A stretch of DNA of 64,000 nt, taken from positions 62,001 to 126,000 of the forward strand of contig CAVVFO010000001.1 in the NCBI GenBank assembly GCA_963747595.1, given 5' to 3'. The translations under genes and the position numbers were made by a program. The notes under the pieces were generated by a model. That model was not told the origin of the DNA and did not search any database. It was given only the letters and a program-made list of their open reading frames with translations. The DNA comes from Oleiagrimonas sp963747595 (GTDB lineage: Bacteria > Pseudomonadota > Gammaproteobacteria > Xanthomonadales > Rhodanobacteraceae). Each line of letters begins with the position of its first letter. Within the stretch, counting starts at the first letter, position 1. Shown piece after piece: positions 19,496 to 27,630 of this stretch.

Positions 19496-20176
19496 CTACC
19501 AGTCGATGCGTTTGCGGCGGCGGAAGAATCCGCCACTGGGGCCGCCATCGGGCAGCGTGGCCAGCCAGATGGCGGTGTCGGCACCCTCCTCGGGCGAGCG
19601 GTCGGCATCCGCGCCGCCCATGTCGGTGCGTACCCAGCCCGGACACATGGCATTGATCTTCACGTTGTCCGGCAGCGCCTGCGACCAGGACAGCGTCAGT
19701 GCATTCAGGCCCGCCTTGCTGACGGCGTAGGCACCGGGCCCCGTCAGGCCCTCGGCAAACGCGCCCCAGCCGGACGACAGGTTGACGATGCGGCCGTACT
19801 CGCGTTCGATCATGTCCAGCGCCAGGGTGCGGATCAGCTGGTTGGGTGCGGCGACGTGCACGCGCACGGCGCGATCCAGTGCCTCGGTCGGTACCTGCAG
19901 CAGGTTGCCGGGTTCCAGGATGCCGGCGTTGTTGACCAGCACGTCGATGGGCCCATGCCGTTCGCGTACGGTTCCGATCTGTTCCGCCAGGGCCTCCGGT
20001 TCGGCCAGGTCCAGGTGGACCGCCTCCACCTCGCCATCGATACGTGCCGCCGCCTCGCGGCCCGCATCCAGATCGCGTGCGCCCAGCAACACGCGCATGT
20101 CGGTCGATGCCGCCAGTCCTTCCACGATGGCGCGGCCGATGCCGCGGTTGCCGCCCGTCACAAGTGCCGTTCGCAT
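19496..20176 (-). CDS. Short-chain dehydrogenase/reductase
   Basis: A 226-residue classical SDR. The cofactor motif TGGNRGIG is at residues 8-15, the NNAG motif is in VLVNNAGILEP, the catalytic Ser is in IVNLSSGWGA, and the Tyr/Lys pair is in YAVSKAGLNAL. The sequence resembles the carbonyl-reductase-like bacterial group (MRTALVTGGNRGIGRAIVEG). It is shorter than most SDRs (about 250) at the C-terminus, which ends in a basic FFRRRKRIDW. It probably uses NADP(H), as Arg residues follow the Gly-rich loop. The substrate is unknown. It may share a transcript with malic enzyme, which starts 66 bases downstream. Confidence 0.9.
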   Translation of the reverse strand: MRTALVTGGNRGIGRAIVEGLAASTDMRVLLGARDLDAGREAAARIDGEVEAVHLDLAEPEALAEQIGTVRERHGPIDVLVNNAGILEPGNLLQVPTEALDRAVRVHVAAPNQLIRTLALDMIEREYGRIVNLSSGWGAFAEGLTGPGAYAVSKAGLNALTLSWSQALPDNVKINAMCPGWVRTDMGGADADRSPEEGADTAIWLATLPDGGPSGGFFRRRKRIDW

Positions 20177-20343
20177 GCTGCCTCCGGTGCGTCGATCCTG
20201 TCTCCCAGCCTAAAGGCATCGCGATGAATGGCGGCCCGGCGTCGACGATCATGCGATGCCATGACGACCATGGCCATCCAGTGGATGTGCGGGCATGTCC
20301 CGTTCCGGGGCCCGGTGACCGGCCCCTCCGGCGCCGCGCCCTG

Positions 20344-21291
20344 TCAATCCGGCGCGACCTCTGGATCGCTGGTGACCAGCCGCCCGTTCTCCAGCCAGCG
20401 TGCCAGGCCTGGCGTGAAGCGCGCCGCCGCTTTCTGCGCGTACAGCGCCTGATCTTGCGGCGGGATCTTGCCGTGCCAGCGGCCGTTCACGCCCTTGTAG
20501 ATGAAGCGGCGCGCGCCGCCTTCGAAGATCGTGCCGGCCTTGGGCAGCAGTGCATCGCTGTCCTCTTTCATCGTGTTGAACGTCGCCGCCGCGACCAGCG
20601 CATCCCAGACGGCCGGGTCCGGTTCGATCGACAGGAATCGCGCGATGCGCCGCATTTCCCCGTCGAGGTTGGCCTTCAGGTCGTTGTAGTGCACCAGGAG
20701 CACATTGTCGCGAGTACGCGCCGCCCACCACGTCGTTTCGAAGTTGAAGAACGAGAGGATGGGATAACCGTCACTGCTGCCCGGCTGCACGCCCCGGGTC
20801 AGCCAGTTGTGGAAGAACACGCGCACATCGTCCGGGCAGCGCGGTGCCGGTGCGCCCATGTCCGCGGCCGCCGCGTCCTGACGTGCATACATCTCCGGCG
20901 TGAACGCCGAGCAGTGGTTGAAATAGGACATGCAGGCATCGCGCCCGTCCCGGGCGACATGGATGTAGCGCACCGGGTCGTGATGCGGCAGCGCATCGAA
21001 CGGTACGTGGCTCTTGATGAAGCGGCGATGTACCTGTCGGTCGAGCCGCTGCATCACCTCGTGCATGGGGGCCATGACGCGCCCGTCGATCCAGGGCGAC
21101 ACCTCGTTGATGGGCCGGGGCTGCGGCGACTGGAAGACCAGCAGGTCCACGATCCGCTGCATCCATGTGGTGCCGCATTTGGGATAGGTGCCAATGATGA
21201 TGTCGCTGTCGCGCGGCCGGTAATGGCGCCAGCGGCGGCTGTCGATGGACCAGCTCTGATAGACGGGGTGCTGGCTGGATGCATCGGGCAT
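20344..21291 (-). CDS. Sulfotransferase domain protein (PAPS-dependent)
   Basis: A 315-residue cytosolic sulfotransferase-like protein that would transfer sulfate from PAPS to a hydroxyl or amine. The 5'-phosphosulfate loop is TYPKCGTTWMQ near the N-terminus; the likely catalytic His is in IKSHVPFDA; the 3'-phosphate site is in HVARDGRDACMSYF; and the late motif YKGVNGRWHG matches the RKGxxGxW loop. ATG at 21291 follows GGAGAGG and gives the usual start. It resembles animal-type cytosolic sulfotransferases (Pfam Sulfotransfer_1), a patchily distributed family in bacteria. It is not in an operon with a sulfate-activation gene in this window, and the acceptor cannot be predicted. Confidence 0.88.
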   Translation of the reverse strand: MPDASSQHPVYQSWSIDSRRWRHYRPRDSDIIIGTYPKCGTTWMQRIVDLLVFQSPQPRPINEVSPWIDGRVMAPMHEVMQRLDRQVHRRFIKSHVPFDALPHHDPVRYIHVARDGRDACMSYFNHCSAFTPEMYARQDAAAADMGAPAPRCPDDVRVFFHNWLTRGVQPGSSDGYPILSFFNFETTWWAARTRDNVLLVHYNDLKANLDGEMRRIARFLSIEPDPAVWDALVAAATFNTMKEDSDALLPKAGTIFEGGARRFIYKGVNGRWHGKIPPQDQALYAQKAAARFTPGLARWLENGRLVTSDPEVAPD

Positions 21292-21508
21292 GGCTGCCTC
21301 TCCGACCGGGATGCGCGAGTGGCAAGGATACGGTCGCGCGTATGAATTGGTACGGTTTGCGGGGAGTGTGGCGCAATCGCTGCGAAAAACGAAGGCAGGG
21401 GCGTCTCCCCCACCGGTGGGCGGGGCCGTCGATAGGCGCAGGCAGTGCCGCATCGGGGCCGGGTTCACCGATGGCACAATGCATGAACCCGGCCTCCGGT
21501 GCGACGAT

Positions 21509-23674
21509 TCAGTGCGTGCCTGTCGCCTTCGGGGCCGATGCCCCCAGATGTTTCGCCATGAATGCCAGCACGTCCACCGAACGGTCGATGCGCTTGTTGG
21601 TGGGCATGTAGTTGTGGCTGGTCTGCGTATCCACGCGCAGCAGGATCGGGTTGGCGCACGATTGCGCGTGCTGCAGGCGGGCGGCGAATTTGTAGGTATG
21701 GCTGGGCACCACGCGGTCATCGTGGTCGGCGGTGGTGAGGATGGTGGGCGGATAGCAGGTGCCGGGTTTGACGTTCTGCACCGGCGAGAACTTGATCAGC
21801 CAGGCGAAATCCTTCTTCTTGTCCGAGGTGCCGTATTCGGGGGACCACAACGCGCCGCCGGAAAACTTCTGGTAGCGCAGCATGTCCTGCACGCCCGCAC
21901 CGGCGTAGGCGGCGCCAAACAGCCCGGGGTGCTCGGTGATGGATGCACCGACCAGCAGCCCGCCATTGGAGTAGCCCTCGATGCCCAGGTGCGGCGTGCT
22001 GGTGTACTTGTGTTTGACCAGGTATTTCGCGGCCCAGGCGAAATCGTCGAACACGTTCTGCTTGTTGCCCAGCATGCCCGCGTGATGCCAGGCCTGGCCG
22101 TATTCGCCGCCCCCGCGGATGTTGGCCACGGCGTAGATGCCGCCCATCTCCAGCCAGGTGGGCAGCGTGTTGGAGAAGCTGGGGGTGATGGAAATGTTGA
22201 AGCCACCGTAGGCGTAGAGCAGCGTGGGGTGGCTGCCATCCAGCTTCATGCCCTTGCGGTAGGTGATGAACATCGGCACGCGGGTGCCGTCCTTGGAGTG
22301 GTAGAACACCTGTCTGGTCTGGTACCTGGAGGCATCGAACGGCACCTTGGGCTTGAAGAACGTGCTGCTCTTGCCGCTGGCGATGTCGTAGCGATACACC
22401 TCGCCCGGATACAGGAACGAGGTGAAGGCGTAATACACGGTGTCGCGATCATTGTGCGATTCGATGCCGCCCACCGTGCCCAGCGTGGGTGTGGGCAGCT
22501 GGCCGGTTTTCCGGCCCTGGGGCGTGTAGATGCCGACTTTGCTCTTGACGTCCACCAGCCGGTTGACCAGCAGCTTGCCGCCGGCCATCTGCGCGCCCTG
22601 GATCACGCTCTTGCCCTGCGGCACGATCACGGTCCAGTGTGCCGGCGCCGGCGTGTCGGCGTCGAAGGCGACGATGCGCCCGCGCTTGGCATGCAGCGTG
22701 GTCAGCATGTAAATGGTGTTGCCGATATGGCCCACCGGCTGGTATTCCGCGTTGTCGTCGGTGAAGGCGGGCTTGAGACGGGCCTTGATGTGCGGATGCG
22801 CACCCTTGCCCAGATCGGCGATATACAGGCGGTTGTTGCTGGATGTGCCGTGGTTGAGCACGACGAAGAGGAAGCGCCCGTCCTCGGACACCTGGCCGCT
22901 GACCACCCACTCATCCAGTTTTGGATTGGTGTAGATCAGCGTGTCCGCACTCTGCGGCGTGCCCAGGCGGTGGTAATACAGCGACTGCACCTTCACCTTG
23001 TCGGCGATCGCCTGGCCCTTGGGCGGCCTGGGGTAGCGCGAATAGAAAAAGCCCTTGCCGTCGGCGGTCCAGGAGATGCCGGAGAATTTCACCCAGTGGA
23101 TGGCGTCGTCCATGGTCTTGCCGCTGGCGGTGTCCAGCACGTGCAGCGTTTCCCAGTCCGAACCGCCCTGCGACAGGCCGTAGGCAACGTGCTTGCCGTG
23201 ATCGGACGGCTGCCAGCTGAGCAGGGCGATGCTGCCGTCTTTCGACAACGTGTTGGGATCCAGCAGCTCGCGCGCCTTGCCGTTCGGTCCATTCTTCACG
23301 AATTGCACGCTCTGGTCCTGCAGGCCGGTGTTGCGGCTGTAGAACAGCATCTTGCCCGCCTGGAAGGGGACGCTTTCGTGCGGCACGTTCTGCAACTGGG
23401 TCAGGCGCTGATGGATCCAGCCGCGCGAGTCGATGGCCTGGATGCGTTTGGCGGTGAGCGCATTTTCCTTCGCCACCCAGGTTTTCAATTGCGGGTTGTC
23501 CAGCTTTTCCATCCACTGGTACGGCGCCGGCACCTTGTCGCCGAAGTAGTTGTCGACAATGGTGTCGCGGTGCGGCTGCGGATAAGCCGGCGCGGCGGCC
23601 TGCTGCGCGTGCGCGCTGCAGGCGAATGCGGACACCACTGCGATGGCCAGCGGCCAGGAACGTAGACGCGACAT
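21509..23674 (-). CDS. Secreted prolyl oligopeptidase (S9A)
   Basis: A 721-residue serine peptidase cutting after proline in short peptides. A signal peptide (MSRLRSWPLAIAVVSAFACSAHAQ) sends it to the periplasm. ATG at 23674 follows GGGAGAGGG. The beta-propeller N-domain begins YQWMEKLDNPQLKTWV. The catalytic Ser is Ser569 in EGYSNGGLLVG, the Asp lies in TTADHDDRVVPSH, and the His lies in DTQTSHNYMPTNK near the end. Domain order and length are normal for secreted prolyl oligopeptidases of Xanthomonadales. The 295-base region upstream holds a dispersed palindrome and no gene. Confidence 0.95.
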   Translation of the reverse strand: MSRLRSWPLAIAVVSAFACSAHAQQAAAPAYPQPHRDTIVDNYFGDKVPAPYQWMEKLDNPQLKTWVAKENALTAKRIQAIDSRGWIHQRLTQLQNVPHESVPFQAGKMLFYSRNTGLQDQSVQFVKNGPNGKARELLDPNTLSKDGSIALLSWQPSDHGKHVAYGLSQGGSDWETLHVLDTASGKTMDDAIHWVKFSGISWTADGKGFFYSRYPRPPKGQAIADKVKVQSLYYHRLGTPQSADTLIYTNPKLDEWVVSGQVSEDGRFLFVVLNHGTSSNNRLYIADLGKGAHPHIKARLKPAFTDDNAEYQPVGHIGNTIYMLTTLHAKRGRIVAFDADTPAPAHWTVIVPQGKSVIQGAQMAGGKLLVNRLVDVKSKVGIYTPQGRKTGQLPTPTLGTVGGIESHNDRDTVYYAFTSFLYPGEVYRYDIASGKSSTFFKPKVPFDASRYQTRQVFYHSKDGTRVPMFITYRKGMKLDGSHPTLLYAYGGFNISITPSFSNTLPTWLEMGGIYAVANIRGGGEYGQAWHHAGMLGNKQNVFDDFAWAAKYLVKHKYTSTPHLGIEGYSNGGLLVGASITEHPGLFGAAYAGAGVQDMLRYQKFSGGALWSPEYGTSDKKKDFAWLIKFSPVQNVKPGTCYPPTILTTADHDDRVVPSHTYKFAARLQHAQSCANPILLRVDTQTSHNYMPTNKRIDRSVDVLAFMAKHLGASAPKATGTH

Positions 23675-23761
23675 CGACCCTCTCCCTCGACATGGTTGAA
23701 CTGTCGAAGATAGACCTGTCGGGCGCTGCCTGCATAGGCCAGTCGTCGTGGCCATGCACGC

Positions 23762-23919
23762 GTAGGACGGATCAATCCCGCAAGGGGATTTCTGACCGAA
23801 GGAAATCCCTGTGGGGCTTCGGTCGGGAGCAACGCGACGGATCCGCCTGCTTGCCTGAAGTTGGGGACGTCTACCGCAAGCAGGCGGCTCCGTCGCTGGC
23901 GCTCCTTGAGCCGCCCTAC
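23762..23919. repeat. Dispersed imperfect palindrome, composite copy
   Basis: Starts GTAGGACGGATCAATCCCGC and ends GAGCCGCCCTAC. The core arms GCGACGGATCCGCCTGCTTGC (23834-23854, 21 bases in two parts GCGACGGATCC/GCCTGCTTGC) and GCAAGCAGGCGGCTCC (from 23876) pair over about 20 bp. The left arm is extended by a hairpin segment with CTGACCGAAG and CTTCGGTCGG that matches the variant at 4379-4467. So this copy combines both sub-types of the family. It lies between the divergently placed ends of prolyl oligopeptidase (start) and the dioxygenase (stop). Confidence 0.82.
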
Positions 23920-23969
23920 GCGACTGGATGTTGTGCGAGGAGCCGGCGGGCAGTGCCTGCCGGTTCTTC

Positions 23970-24704
23970 TCAGGCACGACGGAAAGTGACAACGAGAACG
24001 TCGCGCCAGGCTGGCGTGTCCGGGTCGTGGGCATCAACTGCCGTGACGCCGTGGCAGACACGGGCATCGTCCACCAGGGCGGCATCGAACGGATGGGTCA
24101 GCGTGAAACTGCCCAGCTCGGCACCGTGTGGCTGGTGGATGGTGGTGGTGCCGCTGTCGACATTGTGGCGGTCGATCAGCAGCACCAGTACATAGTCGAC
24201 GCCGTCACGGTGCACGCCTTCGGGTGTGGGTTGTCCGGCCTGGCCGCGTTGCGCCTCGATGCGGAACTGGTGCACCTCGATGTGCCAGCGCCCGATCTGC
24301 GGTGCCAGCTCGCCGAACAGGTGATGTGCATAGCCAACGATGGTGCGCAGACTGGGGCCGTTGCACAGCTCGGCCGCGATCGGTTCGTACCAGCGTTCCA
24401 CGCCGCCGTTGAGGCGGTTGTAGTCCAGGCTCTGGTAGTGCGGCTGGCGCGGCTGCGCGGTGATGCCGTCTTCGCGAGTGGCGGCAAAGACCGCGTGGCG
24501 GCGACGGCGATAACGGCCGCGGTCGGCCATGTAGGTATCCACCTCCAGGTCGTTCCAGCTGGCGGCGAACGCCTGCCAGTCATCCAGCGCGCCGGCGCGC
24601 AGCAATGCCGGTTTCAGGTCGGCCCCGTCCACGAAGGCGAAGCCGCGCTCGCGCAACGGCGGCAGCAGGGCTTCGGGACGGGTGGTGACGGGAACGGCGG
24701 GCAT
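23970..24704 (-). CDS. 2OG-Fe(II) dioxygenase family protein (PF10014-like)
   Basis: A 244-residue protein resembling the 2OG-Fe dioxygenase family that includes bacterial L-isoleucine 4-hydroxylase. The Fe-binding HxD is visible in PEGVHRDGVDYVLVLLIDR, and the distal His is in DARVCHGVTAVDAHD, followed by an Arg-containing end that could bind 2-oxoglutarate. The family block QSLDYNRLNGGVERWYEPI and the IEVHQFRIEA strand are present. The start is uncertain: ATG at 24704 has no clear ribosome site, and one at 24761 would add 19 low-complexity residues. A free amino acid substrate is plausible by family but not shown. No biosynthetic partner lies beside it. Confidence 0.82.
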   Translation of the reverse strand: MPAVPVTTRPEALLPPLRERGFAFVDGADLKPALLRAGALDDWQAFAASWNDLEVDTYMADRGRYRRRRHAVFAATREDGITAQPRQPHYQSLDYNRLNGGVERWYEPIAAELCNGPSLRTIVGYAHHLFGELAPQIGRWHIEVHQFRIEAQRGQAGQPTPEGVHRDGVDYVLVLLIDRHNVDSGTTTIHQPHGAELGSFTLTHPFDAALVDDARVCHGVTAVDAHDPDTPAWRDVLVVTFRRA

Positions 24705-24858
24705 GGGCAGGGGGCGGTCGCTTCGGGGGCATGTATCCGGAGTGTTGCCGGATCGATCCATGGTAGCGCTTTGCGTGACATCGACCATAACGATCCGGAT
24801 GTGTCCAAAACGGATGTTCGGCGACGGCGAGGCTGTCTCCGGGCGGGACGCTTTACCA

Positions 24859-24892
24859 CCGTCATCGCCGCGAAGGCGGGGATCCAGTGCCG
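24859..24892. repeat. Small dispersed repeat half-site
   Basis: CCGTCATCGCCGCGAAGG followed by CGGGGATCCAGTGCC. This matches the common proteobacterial intergenic motif built on CGTCATTCCCGCGAAGGCGG. Only one half is present, upstream of the dioxygenase start. It causes a spurious N-terminal extension (DPRLRGDD) of that gene's frame. Function unknown. Confidence 0.6.
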
Positions 24893-24971
24893 TTCGAGAC
24901 GGCATGAGTCGCCAGCTCTGCCGGGCGCCGGGATGCGGGGCGCACGCGTTCTGTTTCGTCGTGTCCGCGAG

Positions 24972-25748
24972 TCAGCTGCGCATGCCGATGCCGCGATGCA
25001 GCAGCCACACGCCGAATCCGGCCAGCAGCACCAGGAAGGTCAGCATGACGCCGTAGCCAAGGCCGATGCTCACATCCGAGACGCCCAGGATGCCGTAGCG
25101 GAACAGGTTGATCATGTACAGGATGGGGTTGAAGCGCGAAATGTCCCGCCACGGCTGCGCCAGCATGTGGATCGAATAGAACGTGCCGCCCAGGTAGGAC
25201 AACGGCGTCAGAATGAAACTCGGCACCAGCGCGATGTCATCGAACTTGCGTGCGAACACCGCGTTGACGAACCCCGCCAGTGCGAACACCGCCGAGGTCA
25301 GCAGCACCGTGGTGATCGCGATCAGCGGATGCGCGACATGCAGGTGGGTGAACAGCAGCGCAATCAGCAGCACGATGATGCCCACGGCGATGCCGCGGAC
25401 CATCGCGCCGAGGATGTAGCCGGTCAGGATCACCCAGCTGGGCATGGGCGAGACCAGCATCTCCTCGATGTAGCGGCCGAACTTGGCGCCGAAGAACGAG
25501 CTGGTGATGTTGCCGTAGCTGTTGGTGATGACGCTCATGATGACCAGCCCCGGCGCCAGGAACTGCATGTAGGTGAAGCCGTGCATGGTGCCGATGCGCC
25601 GCCCGATCAGCGTGCCGAAGATGACGAAATACAGCGTCATGGTGATGGCCGGCGGAATCAGCGTCTGCGACCAGATGCGGGTGATGCGCATCACTTCGCG
25701 GCGCACGATCGTGCCCAGCGCGACCAGGTTGTCTGCGGCGCGGCTCAT
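24972..25748 (-). CDS. yadH: ABC-2 type exporter permease (YadH-like)
   Basis: A 258-residue integral membrane protein with six predicted helices, partner of the ATPase encoded directly upstream. It has the ABC-2 features YFVIFGTLIGRRIG, MQFLAPGLVIMSVI, the amphipathic GRYIEEMLVSPMPSWVILTGY, and the late block FILTPLSYLGGTFYSIHML. Sequence and gene pairing match the E. coli YadGH exporter, whose substrate is unknown. The start ATG overlaps the ATPase stop by four bases (25745-25748), so the two are translationally coupled. The 223 bases downstream hold no gene apart from the small repeat. Confidence 0.93.
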   Translation of the reverse strand: MSRAADNLVALGTIVRREVMRITRIWSQTLIPPAITMTLYFVIFGTLIGRRIGTMHGFTYMQFLAPGLVIMSVITNSYGNITSSFFGAKFGRYIEEMLVSPMPSWVILTGYILGAMVRGIAVGIIVLLIALLFTHLHVAHPLIAITTVLLTSAVFALAGFVNAVFARKFDDIALVPSFILTPLSYLGGTFYSIHMLAQPWRDISRFNPILYMINLFRYGILGVSDVSIGLGYGVMLTFLVLLAGFGVWLLHRGIGMRS

Positions 25749-26683
25749 TGCGACGTCTCCTTCCTGCCCTTGTCCACCAGGCGCACGAACAATTCCTCCA
25801 GCCGGTTGGCCTTGTTGCGCATGGAGGTGACCATGATGTCGCGCTCGGAAAGCGCCAGGAACATTGTGTTCAGGTCGTGTCCGCGGGCCATGTCCGCCTC
25901 CAGCGTGTGATCATCAATGCGGCGCAGGTCGATGCCTTTCACCGGCGGCAGCTCGTCCGGAAGCTGGCTGGTATCCAGCACGAAAGTTTCCACGTCCAGC
26001 TTGGACAGCAGATCCTTCATGGTGGTGTTCTGCACGATGGTGCCGTGGTCGATGATGGCGATGTTGCGGCACAGCTGCTCCGCTTCCTCCAGGTAATGCG
26101 TGGTCAGGATCACCGTGGTGCCGGCCGCGTTGATGCCGGTGACGAACTGCCACATGGAGCGGCGGATCTCGATGTCCACGCCCGCGGTGGGTTCGTCCAG
26201 GATCAGCAGCCGCGGCTCGTTCATCATCGCCCGCGCGATCATCAGACGCCGCTTCATGCCACCGGAAAGCATGCGCGAGGGCTGCTCGGCCTTGTCCCAC
26301 AGGCGCAGTTCCTTCAGGTACTTTTCCGCCCGCCGCCTGGCCTCGCCGCGCGGCACGCCGTAGAAGCCGGCCTCGTTGACGCAGATGTCGAACGGCTTCT
26401 CGAACTGGTTGAAGTTGATCTCCTGCGGCACCAGGCCGATCTCGTGCATCGCGGCGCTGCGGTTGCTGTAGATCGAATGGCCGAACACGCGGGCCTCGCC
26501 GGAGGTGGCGTTCACCAGCGAGCTGATGATGCCGATCAGCGTCGACTTGCCGGCGCCGTTGGGACCCAGCAGAGCGAAGAAATCGCCCTGGTTGACGGTC
26601 AGCGAGACGCCCTTGAGCGCCTTGACGCCGCTCTTGTAGGTCTTGCTCAGATCGGTGATGTCCAGCGCGGGAGTATCTGTCAT
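25745..26683 (-). CDS. yadG: ABC exporter ATP-binding protein (YadG-like)
   Basis: A 312-residue ATPase driving the adjacent permease. Walker A is LLGPNGAGKST, the Q-loop is in LVPQEINFNQ, the signature is RMLSGGMKRRLMIARA, Walker B is LLILDEPTAGVD, and the switch His is in TTHYLEEAEQL. ATG at 26683 gives the usual family start MTDTPALDITDLSKTYKSG. The C-terminal 80 residues after the ATPase core are the regulatory extension typical of YadG/DrrA-type proteins. It is divergent from fpr, with a 186-base spacer that should hold both promoters. Confidence 0.95.
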   Translation of the reverse strand: MTDTPALDITDLSKTYKSGVKALKGVSLTVNQGDFFALLGPNGAGKSTLIGIISSLVNATSGEARVFGHSIYSNRSAAMHEIGLVPQEINFNQFEKPFDICVNEAGFYGVPRGEARRRAEKYLKELRLWDKAEQPSRMLSGGMKRRLMIARAMMNEPRLLILDEPTAGVDIEIRRSMWQFVTGINAAGTTVILTTHYLEEAEQLCRNIAIIDHGTIVQNTTMKDLLSKLDVETFVLDTSQLPDELPPVKGIDLRRIDDHTLEADMARGHDLNTMFLALSERDIMVTSMRNKANRLEELFVRLVDKGRKETSQ

Positions 26684-26869
26684 GGGCAATGGGAACCGGA
26701 GAAAGCGGATTGTCGGGTGCGTTGCCTGCGGCGCCGACACAGCGCCGGCGCACCGCCGGAACGGCGGCATCAGGTTTCAACCCGGGTGATAGCCTTCTAT
26801 CATAACGCTCTTTGGGGTGCGTCCTTAAGACGTGCGCCGCGCACTTACTGTTTCCCTTGTCGAGCATCC

Positions 26870-27619
26870 ATGGCCAATCACTTCACATTGCGACTCGTCG
26901 ACAGCTTCATGCTGGCCCCCAGCGTGCGCCATCTGGTGTTCGAGCGCGACGATGGCGAACCCTTCCAATTCCGCCCCGGCCAGTTCATCCAGGTGCATTT
27001 TGCCTACGACGACGGCAAGCCGACCAAGCGCAGTTATTCGGTGGCCACGGTCGGCGAGGAAGGCGCCGCCAGCGTCGGGCAGGTCGAGATTGCAGTCAGC
27101 TACGTGGACGGCGGTGCGGCTACAAAACTGCTGGGTGACTTGCAGAAAGGCGACACCATCGAGGCCAGCGGCCCGTACGGTCGCTTCTGCCTGATGGAGA
27201 CGGACAGCAATGCCCGCTATTTGCTGGCCGCCACCGGCACCGGTGTCACGCCGTACCGCGCCATGCTGCCGCAGATCCGCGCGGCCATGCGCGAGCGCGG
27301 GTGCGAATTCGTACTGCTGTACGGCGCGCGCAACGAGACCGAGCTGCTGTACGGCGAGGAATTCGAGGCCTTCGCCCGCCAGCATCCGGGGTTCACCTTC
27401 CACCCCTGTTTCAGTCGCGGGGACCGCCCGGACAAGCGAGCCCATGATCGCCAGGGATACGTGCAGAAAATCCTGCCGGAGCTGGAACCCAGCGACGAGC
27501 GCGACATCGCCTACCTGTGCGGCAACCCCAACATGGTCGACGCCGCCTTTGCCACGCTCAAGGACGCCGGCATGGGCGTACCGCACATCCGCCGCGAGAA
27601 ATACGTCTCCTCGCGTTGA
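26870..27619 (+). CDS. fpr: Ferredoxin/flavodoxin-NADP reductase
   Basis: A 249-residue FAD enzyme, close to E. coli Fpr (248), that passes electrons between NADPH and ferredoxin or flavodoxin; in enterics it belongs to the redox stress response. The FAD-binding motif KRSYSVATV and the phosphate-binding SGPYGRF are followed by the NADP motif LLAATGTGVTPYRAML and the C-terminal YLCGNPNMVDAAF. The protein ends EKYVSSR, without the aromatic-terminated tail seen in plastidic enzymes. Start ATG at 26870 has only a weak ribosome site. It converges on pbpC, with 11 bases between stop codons. Confidence 0.93.
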   Translation: MANHFTLRLVDSFMLAPSVRHLVFERDDGEPFQFRPGQFIQVHFAYDDGKPTKRSYSVATVGEEGAASVGQVEIAVSYVDGGAATKLLGDLQKGDTIEASGPYGRFCLMETDSNARYLLAATGTGVTPYRAMLPQIRAAMRERGCEFVLLYGARNETELLYGEEFEAFARQHPGFTFHPCFSRGDRPDKRAHDRQGYVQKILPELEPSDERDIAYLCGNPNMVDAAFATLKDAGMGVPHIRREKYVSSR

Positions 27620-27630
27620 ACCGCCTCCGG

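Noticed and set aside
17933..20227. A 764-codon plus-strand frame opposite malic enzyme and the SDR
   Set aside because: Both minus-strand genes show full family motifs; this frame runs through two genes and has no recognisable domain.
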